Shown here in pieces: positions 57,915-64,000 of a DNA stretch of 64,000 nucleotides; position 1 is the stretch's first letter; every line of letters starts with the position of its first letter. Location of the stretch: positions 151,295 to 215,294 of the forward strand of contig JAWLHK010000008.1 of assembly GCA_041690355.1 (NCBI GenBank), in the 5' to 3' direction. Below the pieces are notes generated by a model. That model worked only from the letters and a program-made list of their open reading frames with translations. It was not told the DNA's origin and ran no database searches. The position numbers and the translations under genes were made by a program. The DNA comes from JAWLHK01 sp041690355 [NCBI: bacterium]. Lineage in GTDB: Bacteria > J088 > JAWLBW01.

Positions 57915-58256
57915 TCAAATGTCCTGACTCTCCTCACCCAGGCTGTCGGTGATCCAGTTCAGATAGGCGGGGAGCCCGTGTTCGACGGGGACGGCGAGGA
58001 TTTCGGGGACCTCGTAGGGATGGAGCGCCTGAACGCGGGACTGCACGTGGGGGTAGGCCTCGGCATCGGTCTTGAGGAGAAGCAGGGTCTCGGTCTCCTG
58101 CTCGATCTTCCCCTTCCACCGATAAATGGAACGGATCCCCGGCACCAGGTTTCCGCAGGCGGCCAGGCGCTCTTCGACGAGGGTCCGGGCGATGGACGCG
58201 GCGACGTCGGGGTTCGGACAGGTCACGAAGACGATGTAGGTCTGCATGCTTTTCAT
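57915..58256 (-). CDS. cutA: Divalent cation tolerance protein CutA
   Basis: Product of 113 residues (110 from ATG 58247). YIVFVTCPNPDVAASIARTL, RLAACGNLVPGIRSIYRWKG and VPEILAVPVEHGLPAYLNWI are typical of trimeric CutA1. The first start overlaps a heptamer array (58254-58288), so ATG 58247 may be the true one. Confidence 0.93.
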   Translation of the reverse strand: MKSMQTYIVFVTCPNPDVAASIARTLVEERLAACGNLVPGIRSIYRWKGKIEQETETLLLLKTDAEAYPHVQSRVQALHPYEVPEILAVPVEHGLPAYLNWITDSLGEESQDI

Positions 58257-58390
58257 TGTTAATGGTCGATGGACGATGGTCAATGCCCCGGGCGCACCCT
58301 CTCGCTGTCGCGTCCACTCTGTTCCCGCCGTCAGCTCGAGGCGAACGGGAGGACGCAATCGTCAATGGTCAATCGTAAATTGTAAATTGC
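58254..58390. repeat. Heptamer arrays and composite repeat, copy B
   Basis: Heptamers near GATGGTC (58254-58288), then the composite block CTCGCTGTCG ... CGTCAGCTCG with GACGAACGG-like end (58297-58350), then heptamers near CAATCGT and AAATTGT (58356-58390). It ends 46 bp before the lipoprotein gene at 58436. Confidence 0.75.
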
Positions 58391-58435
58391 CTTGGCCTGA
58401 TGGACAGCGGCCGACCCTCGTGATAGCCTTGTCGG

Positions 58436-59737
58436 ATGGCGCGGCGGCTCTCCCGATGGCTCGTTCTGGCCGGCTGGTGCGCAGTGTCGAGCGCCGGGCT
58501 CGGCGGCTGCGGCGCACCTGAAGCCGAGATCCGTTACCGCTACCGGCTGGGGGTCATCGACCCGCTCCCTATCGGTGACAGCCGCGCACTGACCTTCGTC
58601 GGCGCTCCCCCGGCTTCGCGTTCGGACGTCCGCTGGACATCGGCCAACCCAGCAGTCGCGAGCGTGAACGCCGCCGGCATCGTGCGCGCCCTGCAGGCCG
58701 GCGCGACCCGGATCACCGCCCATCTTCCCGACGGAGAAGCTTCGGCCACGATCGAAGTCGCCACGGCGAAGCTCCGTTGGGTACAGTACGCCACCCCCCG
58801 GCCGCGACGGTTCGTGGCCGCCTCTCCCGGCGGATGGGTCTTTTCCGTGGGAGTCACCGCCGCAAGCTGCGACCCATACTGCCCGGGCGAACTGGCCGTC
58901 TATCGTCCGGATGGGACCCTCGCGGCGGAACATGACGAGGCCGCTTCTGTCACCGTCGGCGCCGAGGCGGGCTGGTTCCAGCGGCACGGGCAGATCTTCC
59001 GCGTCGCCTTCGCCGACCCCGTTTCGGCCGTGCCCGTGGCCGAGGGGCTTCTGCTCGCGCGTTTCTCCGACGGCGACCTGCTCGCGGCCGTCGGGAACGC
59101 CCTGTTCCGCCTCGACGCGAACGGGTCGCGCGAACTTCTGGGGCCGGTCGTGGGAACCATCCGGCGGGCCCTGATTCTCGACGGCGATGCCGTGGCGGTT
59201 TCGCACGGCGACGCGCAACTGAGCCTCCTCGCGAAGGGGGGCGTTACCGGCTTCAGGCTGGCGGCGCCGCAGATTCTGTGGGGAACCGATCGGCTTGGCC
59301 GCTGGCTGCTGACCGACGGCACGCAGCACTCGTTCACCCTGTTCGACGGCGCCGAGAGCACGTTGCTCCCGGGGTTCTACTCGGTGCTCATCGGCCCGGA
59401 CGGCCGCCTGGTGACGAGCGAAGGATTGAGCGCGTCGATCTCGGTGCCTGTGGCCACGCAGCGCGACGCGACGCTCTTCATCGCCCTGCACACGACCGGA
59501 TCGGCCGGCGAGACGAAGTACACCGACGTCGTGTTTCGCGCGGGCGAAATTCCCTATTGGCGCTGGGGACCCTCGGCCTGTACGGATCATCCGTTCGCGG
59601 TTGCCACCGGCCGCGGGTTCGCGGTGCTCTCGGACTGCAACCGGATCGCGCTCATCGACGATGTGCGGCTCGCTCCCGCGGGCGCCTGGCCGCAGCCCGG
59701 AGGTGACGCCGGGCGCAGCTGGGCCGCCGGGCGCTAG
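58436..59737 (+). CDS. Lipoprotein with Ig-like (BIG2) domain
   Basis: Product of 433 residues. The signal ends in AGLGGC (lipidated Cys25). Residues about 48-110 form a BIG2-type Ig domain (DVRWTSANPAVASVNAAGIV, GATRITAHLPDG). The rest is a beta-rich region resembling a propeller (GWVFSVGVTAASC, LLARFSDGDLLAAVGNALF), unassigned. It is probably outer-membrane attached and involved in binding. It directly follows composite repeat B. Confidence 0.75.
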   Translation: MARRLSRWLVLAGWCAVSSAGLGGCGAPEAEIRYRYRLGVIDPLPIGDSRALTFVGAPPASRSDVRWTSANPAVASVNAAGIVRALQAGATRITAHLPDGEASATIEVATAKLRWVQYATPRPRRFVAASPGGWVFSVGVTAASCDPYCPGELAVYRPDGTLAAEHDEAASVTVGAEAGWFQRHGQIFRVAFADPVSAVPVAEGLLLARFSDGDLLAAVGNALFRLDANGSRELLGPVVGTIRRALILDGDAVAVSHGDAQLSLLAKGGVTGFRLAAPQILWGTDRLGRWLLTDGTQHSFTLFDGAESTLLPGFYSVLIGPDGRLVTSEGLSASISVPVATQRDATLFIALHTTGSAGETKYTDVVFRAGEIPYWRWGPSACTDHPFAVATGRGFAVLSDCNRIALIDDVRLAPAGAWPQPGGDAGRSWAAGR

Positions 59738-59741
59738 GGGG

Positions 59742-60071
59742 CAGTCGTCAGTCTACAGTCCTCAGTATTCAGTCAACATTCCTCAGTCAACAGTCTCCGC
59801 TGCAGGTCGATATCCGTTCGTGTCGAGCCGACGCCCGGCAGCAGGGCGAACGGCGACGGCGAGACAGACGCTTGGGTGCCCAGGTCCGGCCCCTCGCTGT
59901 CGGCCTTCCCTACCGCTTCGGCCCGTCAGCTCGGGACGAACGGGCGCAAGCGCCAAGCGCTGAGCACTGAGCACCGAACAGTCAAGGACATGAGGGTTGA
60001 CGTTCTTGCGGGCATTCGTCACTCGTCACTCGTAACTTGTCACTCGCCCCAATCGTAAATCGTAAATTGAG
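59742..60071. repeat. Heptamer arrays and composite repeat, copy C
   Basis: Eight CAGTCNN heptamers (59742-59797); composite block CTCGCTGTCG ... CGTCAGCTCGGGACGAACGG (59891-59944); then NNNNGAG/AAG heptamers (59944-59985), ACTCGTC type (60014-60048) and AATCGTA type (60051-60071). Four different 7-bp units lie in one 330-bp gap. No gene is present. Confidence 0.85.
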
Positions 60072-60114
60072 GGTCGGGCTTGACTCCGGAAGCGGGAGCC
60101 TAGACCATGATTCC

Positions 60115-61098
60115 ATGGCGCCGCGCATCGAGCCGAAGGACGAATCCGCCGACGTGAGTCTCAAGGTCGGAATCTCCAGCTGCCTGCTCGGCGAGCACGT
60201 GCGCTGGGATGCCGGGCACAAGCGCGATACCTTTCTTGTCGACGTGCTCGGGCCCTACGTGACCTGGGTGCCCGTCTGCCCTGAATTCGAGGCGGGCATG
60301 GGGGTTCCGCGTGAGCCGGTGCACCTCGTGCGCACGGGCGACGGCCTGCAGATGCGCGGTGTCAAGAGCGAGACCGACTGGACCGCGGCCATGGAGACCT
60401 GGGCGCGGCGCCGCGTGCGCGAGCTCGAGAAGCAGGATCTCTGCGGGTTCGTGCTCAAGAAGGGTTCCCCCAGTTGCGGCATGGAGCGCGTGAAGGTCTT
60501 CGCCCCGCCGGCGCCCCCGCGGCGCGAGGGGCGCGGCCTGTTCGCCTCCGCGCTGCTGCGCCGGCTCTCGGATCTTCCGGTCGAAGAGGAGGGGCGCCTC
60601 AACGACCCGGTGCTGCGCGAGAACTTCATCGAGCGGCTCTTCGCGTACCAGCGCCTGCGCACCCTGTTCGCTGCGCGGTGGACCGTGGGACGTCTGGTCG
60701 ATTTTCACGCCCGGCAGAAGCTGCAGATCATGGCCCACTCGCCGCAGGCCTATCGTCAACTGGGGCGGCTGGTGGCCGAGGCGAAGCAGCATTCCCGCGA
60801 AGTCGTGCGCGAAACCTATGTCCGTGATTTCATGGCCGCGCTCAGCCTGCGCGCAACCCGCGGGAGGCAGATGAACGTGCTGCAGCACTGCGCGGGCTAT
60901 TTCCGCGACCGGCTCGATCGGCGCGCGCGCGCCGAGGTCCGCGGCGTGCTCGAGGAGTACGAGCGCGGCCTGGTGCCGCTCGTGGTCCCCATCACCCTGA
61001 TCCGCCACTACGCACGTCTGCTCGACATTGAGTACCTGGCCGAGCAGACCTATCTGGAGCCGCACCCGCGCGAGATGATGCTGCGGAATCGCGTGTAG
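60115..61098 (+). CDS. DUF523 and DUF1722 two-domain protein
   Basis: Product of 327 residues. The N-terminal half is DUF523 (VGISSCLLGEHVRWDAGHKR, PVCPEFEAGMGVPREPVHLV, KKGSPSCGMERV) with conserved Cys that could hold a cluster; the C-terminal half is DUF1722 (YQRLRTLFAARWTVGRLVDFH, KLQIMAHSPQAYRQLGRLVA, NVLQHCAGYF). E. coli YbgA has the DUF1722 part, and DUF523 has been linked to thiouracil desulfidation. The start is ATG 60115; the upstream in-frame extension runs into the repeats. Confidence 0.88.
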   Translation: MAPRIEPKDESADVSLKVGISSCLLGEHVRWDAGHKRDTFLVDVLGPYVTWVPVCPEFEAGMGVPREPVHLVRTGDGLQMRGVKSETDWTAAMETWARRRVRELEKQDLCGFVLKKGSPSCGMERVKVFAPPAPPRREGRGLFASALLRRLSDLPVEEEGRLNDPVLRENFIERLFAYQRLRTLFAARWTVGRLVDFHARQKLQIMAHSPQAYRQLGRLVAEAKQHSREVVRETYVRDFMAALSLRATRGRQMNVLQHCAGYFRDRLDRRARAEVRGVLEEYERGLVPLVVPITLIRHYARLLDIEYLAEQTYLEPHPREMMLRNRV

Positions 61099-61140
61099 CG
61101 CGCGCTTTCCCGGCACGCACGCGCCGCCCGGGCGCGCGCA

Positions 61141-61168
61141 TTCCTGATTCCTGATTCTTGATTCCTGA
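61141..61168. repeat. 7-bp tandem array, unit TTCCTGA
   Basis: Four heptamers, three exact TTCCTGA and one TTCTTGA. The stretch from 61169 to 61430 shows no gene or RNA that I can recognise. Confidence 0.85.
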
Positions 61169-61430
61169 TCTGTCTCGGGCAGAGGGTTCATCGGTGACCG
61201 TTCGCCCTGAGGAGCCGGGCCTCAGAAACCGATGTGCACAGTTCGACGAGATTTTTACCGCACACATCCATGCCGGCGTCTCGAAGGGCCAGCGCCGCAT
61301 GGACCGTGGGTTCAAGGACAAACCCTCACTCCGTACTTCTGCTGCGAGCAAGGTCGCGCAGACATTCTGCCTCCTCGACAGGCGCGGGAGAGAACGGGTT
61401 CACGGCTGGCAACAAAGTGCTAGGTAATCC

Positions 61431-61479
61431 CACGATCTGCGAACCACGAGCTACCAGCTACGAACATCGAACGAAAAGC
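61431..61479. repeat. 7-bp tandem array, unit near TACGAAC
   Basis: Seven heptamers of the loose pattern NNCGANC. It ends 64 bp before the lipoprotein gene at 61543. Confidence 0.6.
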
Positions 61480-61542
61480 TCCCGCATGCCACCCCCCGCG
61501 TTCCGTGGTACGATTCCCGGCGCAAGGCAAAGGAGGCGTACC

Positions 61543-63909
61543 ATGCGGCGGATACTTCTGTTCTCGGCGGCGCTCTGGATGACGGCCTGTGAGAATGAGC
61601 CGCCTGCCGATCGGCGCGATACCACCGGCAACGAGGACCAGGAGGATCCCACGGCATTGGAGGCCCCGGTGCTGACGGCGACCGCGCGGGCCGAAGCCAT
61701 TGACCTGGATTGGACCGCAGTGGAAGGGGCGACCGGCTACGTGCTGCGACGCACAGACACAGCGGGCGGGCCCTACACGGAAATCTATTCCGGCGAAGCG
61801 CGTACGTTTGCGGATGAAGGGCATTCGCCCGGCACGACGTTCCATTACGTGGTCCGCGCGAAGAATGCCGATGGGGAGGGTCCCGATTCCGCCGAAGCGT
61901 CGGCGACCGTGAAGTATCCCGCGGCCGCCGCGCCGGCTACGGTGGCGGTCGTGGGGGCCGACGCGAGCGCCCGCCTCTACTGGGCGGCGGCAGAAGGTGC
62001 CGTCGACTACTCGATCGTCCGCACGCAATCGGGCGTCGCGACGACGCTCGGTCCCGCGACCGGAACGCACTTTGCGGACACCGGTCTGCGCAACGGCCGC
62101 ACGGTCTCCTACGTCGTGAATGCGCGGAATCAGGACGGCACGCCGACGCCGTCGACCACGGTGACGGTCACGCCGCTCGCCCCGCCCCGCGACATCTGCG
62201 TTTCTTCGTCTCTCGACGACTCGGTTCACGTGTTCCGCTCGAACGCGGAAGGGATCGGAAGTCCGCACCGGACGCTCGCCGGCAATTCGCTCCTCTCGGA
62301 TCCGGTGGATGCGGCGGTCGACGGATTCAACGATGCGATCCTGGTTCTCGACGCTTCGGGTTCGAAAGTGCTTGCGTTCTCGCTGATGGATCGCACGCCG
62401 CTGCGGGAACTTGCCGACCCCGCCTGGTCGGCGCCGACGGCCATCACGATCGACGCCGTGCGCGGCGAGCTCTGGGTGGCCGACGGCGACGGCACCGTCT
62501 ACGCCTATGCCGCCACCGATGCGGGCACGGGGACGCAGCTGCGGTCCGTTGCGACGGGGCAGACGGCGATCGTGGACCTCGATATCGATCCGATACACGG
62601 CGAGCTGTTCACCGCGAGCGCCACGCAGGTCAAGGCCTGGCCCGTGACGACAACCACGTCGCACCTGTTGCGCCGGTACCCGAAGACGGGTTCGTTCACG
62701 GGGCTGCGGGCGGTCGCGTACCTGCCGGGCTGGGATCGGCTGGCTTTCGGCGAGGTCTTCTCGGCGCAGGAGTCGCGGCTGCGGAGCGCCAGGCGGTGCG
62801 GGACCACCTGCGTCGAGGCGGGCGACGTGCAGCAGCATACCAGCCTGTCCTACGCGCGCATCTTCAACTTCGCCGCGCTGCAGTACGATCGGAAGCGGGA
62901 GCGCATCCTGGCCCTCTCGGACGCCTACAAGAGCGCCGGTCCCATGATGTACGTCTGGGGACTCTCGGCCGGGGGAACGCCGGGGACGATCGCGTTGTCG
63001 GCGCGAAGCGATTTCACGCTGACCGCGCCCGCGCCGGTGACGGGGATGACGCTGGATACCGAGCGTGACCAGTACTGGCTTGCCGGCGGAACGTATGCGC
63101 GGGCCTACGATCTGGCCGATCTCGATGGCGACGCGTTGCGGTCGGTGGGGACCACGAACGGACTCTCGCTGCCGCGGCGCATCGTCTCCGATTCCGCGAA
63201 TGGGGAACTGTACGTGCTCAACGCCGGGTCGGGCGCCATCACCGTGTTCCCCTGGAATACGGACGGCGCCGTCTCGCCCACGCGCACCGTTACGGCGACG
63301 GGCGGCGAACCGTTCGACGGCGAACTCGTGTACGCAGAATCCGCCGGTAAAGTCTTCGCCCGCGCCGGCACCACGACCGTGGTCGGCTTCCCGCGCACTG
63401 CCGACGGAACGGTCGACGTCACGACGGCCGAGCGGATCGCAGAGGCGCCGTGGAAGCTCTCGGCCCTGGCGTGGGACGCTGTTCAGAGCCGGCTGGTAGG
63501 CCATGCGCATACGGGCGCGAACACGTATGGATTCTATTCCTGGAACGCAAGTCTCGGCACCGCGCTCTGGAGCGCGAACGACGCTCTTCTCATCGGCAGC
63601 GACAACCAGTCGCTCGCCGCGCACGCGGGCCGTCTCCGGCTGCTCTACAGCCTGGGCAACCTACGGGATTACACGGTGAGCGGAACGTCGATCACGAACG
63701 GGGGTATCCACTTCATTTCCGGCTACACGTCGCCATGGAGCACGCTGCTGCACGATACACGCAATCACCAGCTGCTCGTGGGGATCGGGGGGCGCATCTA
63801 CACGATTCCCGACGAGCCGGAGACGGTGGCCATCACGCCCGACCGCGAGCTGAACGTGAGCGCCTCTGTGGGGAATGATATCCGGGGGATGGCGTTCTGT
63901 TCACCTTGA
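61543..63909 (+). CDS. Lipoprotein with two FN3 domains and a beta-propeller-like region
   Basis: Product of 788 residues. The signal MRRILLFSAALWMTAC is probably lipidated at Cys16. Two fibronectin type III domains (TARAEAIDLDWTAVEGATGY to about 118, and about 122-210) are followed by some 570 residues of repeated beta-strand motifs (DAILVLDASGSKVLAFSLMD, GELWVADGDGTVYAYAATD, GELYVLNAGSGAITVFPWNT) that suggest a propeller of NHL/lactonase type. AGGAGG is 6 nt before ATG 61543. It is probably surface-exposed. The leader resembles that of the 19973 lipoprotein. Confidence 0.8.
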   Translation: MRRILLFSAALWMTACENEPPADRRDTTGNEDQEDPTALEAPVLTATARAEAIDLDWTAVEGATGYVLRRTDTAGGPYTEIYSGEARTFADEGHSPGTTFHYVVRAKNADGEGPDSAEASATVKYPAAAAPATVAVVGADASARLYWAAAEGAVDYSIVRTQSGVATTLGPATGTHFADTGLRNGRTVSYVVNARNQDGTPTPSTTVTVTPLAPPRDICVSSSLDDSVHVFRSNAEGIGSPHRTLAGNSLLSDPVDAAVDGFNDAILVLDASGSKVLAFSLMDRTPLRELADPAWSAPTAITIDAVRGELWVADGDGTVYAYAATDAGTGTQLRSVATGQTAIVDLDIDPIHGELFTASATQVKAWPVTTTTSHLLRRYPKTGSFTGLRAVAYLPGWDRLAFGEVFSAQESRLRSARRCGTTCVEAGDVQQHTSLSYARIFNFAALQYDRKRERILALSDAYKSAGPMMYVWGLSAGGTPGTIALSARSDFTLTAPAPVTGMTLDTERDQYWLAGGTYARAYDLADLDGDALRSVGTTNGLSLPRRIVSDSANGELYVLNAGSGAITVFPWNTDGAVSPTRTVTATGGEPFDGELVYAESAGKVFARAGTTTVVGFPRTADGTVDVTTAERIAEAPWKLSALAWDAVQSRLVGHAHTGANTYGFYSWNASLGTALWSANDALLIGSDNQSLAAHAGRLRLLYSLGNLRDYTVSGTSITNGGIHFISGYTSPWSTLLHDTRNHQLLVGIGGRIYTIPDEPETVAITPDRELNVSASVGNDIRGMAFCSP

Positions 63910-63929
63910 GGATGTTCGTGGTGCACAGG

Positions 63930-63978
63930 CGGAGTGGGGGAGTGGGGGAGGGGGAGAGTGGGGGATGAAACAAGGGCC
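63930..63978 (+). repeat. G-rich post-stop repeat, copy 4
   Basis: Four G5 runs with AGT, A and AGAGT spacers, then GATGAAACAAGGGC, 20 bp after the stop of the lipoprotein gene. It is a canonical G-quadruplex pattern. Confidence 0.8.
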
Positions 63979-64000
63979 CCGTGCACCCACGCGGCCCTTG
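63971..64000 (+). terminator. Candidate terminator hairpin at the window end
   Basis: CAAGGGCC and GGCCCTTG arms, with an inner CGTG/CACG stem and one C-C mismatch, loop CACC. Whether a T run follows lies outside the window. Confidence 0.4.

Noticed and set aside
61420-63624. Minus-strand open frame of 734 codons
   Set aside because: Arg-rich shadow of the FN3/propeller lipoprotein, whose start is fixed by AGGAGG.

Overview
The window is high-GC (about two thirds G+C by eye) DNA from a Gram-negative, LPS-bearing bacterium. The block kdsA-kdsD-kdsC-lptC-lptA-lptB-rpoN-hpf-ptsN-hprK-rapZ-EIIA-EIIB-EIIC-EIID-ptsH-ptsI, together with xerC-hslV-hslU-argB-argD-argF-argG, resembles gene orders in Deltaproteobacteria in the broad sense (Desulfobacterota, Myxococcota and relatives). 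This is an inference from gene order; no rRNA gene is present to confirm it. I saw no tRNA or rRNA gene and no CRISPR array.

Layout. 1-3346: a GST-like fragment, two small membrane proteins, a radical SAM/SPASM enzyme translationally coupled to an unrecognised 63-residue protein, and a HEAT-repeat protein. 3347-4597: gene-free repeats, including a 270-bp tandem duplication. 4598-7366: a FadR/GntR regulator, a small membrane protein and a GMC oxidoreductase. 7367-8141: mosaic of short dispersed repeats. 8142-8398: a methyltransferase gene broken by a genomic island. 8394 to about 19720: a lower-GC island with a DNA phosphorothioation locus: an SspA/DndA-type cysteine desulfurase, a GIY-YIG-like protein, a long DGQHR (DndB-like) protein, an SspB-SspC-SspD-type set with its own HTH gene, and a phosphorothioation-associated methyltransferase. 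19973-28599: secreted or lipoprotein genes (one acidic with three LIIIP motifs, one NHL/RCC1 giant), an MBL-fold hydrolase, an SDR and a YceI protein; a tetra-His membrane protein follows. 29347-42090: the PTS / HPr kinase / sigma-54 / Lpt / Kdo block on the minus strand. 42174-51224: xerC, hslVU, arginine biosynthesis, a J-domain protein and MoxR on the plus strand. 51372-64000: rsmI, a GspE-N-domain protein, a GH2-like protein lacking its acid/base Glu, transaldolase, csaA, mlaF-like, cutA, lipoproteins and a DUF523/DUF1722 protein.

How it fits together. The minus-strand block joins Kdo synthesis and LPS export to sigma-54 and a complete mannose-family PTS with EI, HPr carrying His15 and Ser46, HPr kinase and EIIA-Ntr, all in tightly overlapping genes, so it is probably regulatory as well as transport-related. 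The plus-strand block is an almost unbroken chain of 4-bp start/stop overlaps from hslV to moxR.

Most interesting: (i) the phosphorothioation island has modification genes but no recognisable SspE, SspFGH or DndFGH effector, and instead carries a GIY-YIG-like protein with about 100 residues inserted between GIY and YIG, coupled to a DGQHR protein about twice DndB length; (ii) intergenic gaps are filled with degenerate 7-bp tandem arrays whose unit differs from gap to gap, like the heptamer STRRs of cyanobacteria; (iii) a G-quadruplex-type repeat follows several plus-strand stop codons and in two places includes the last codon and the stop.
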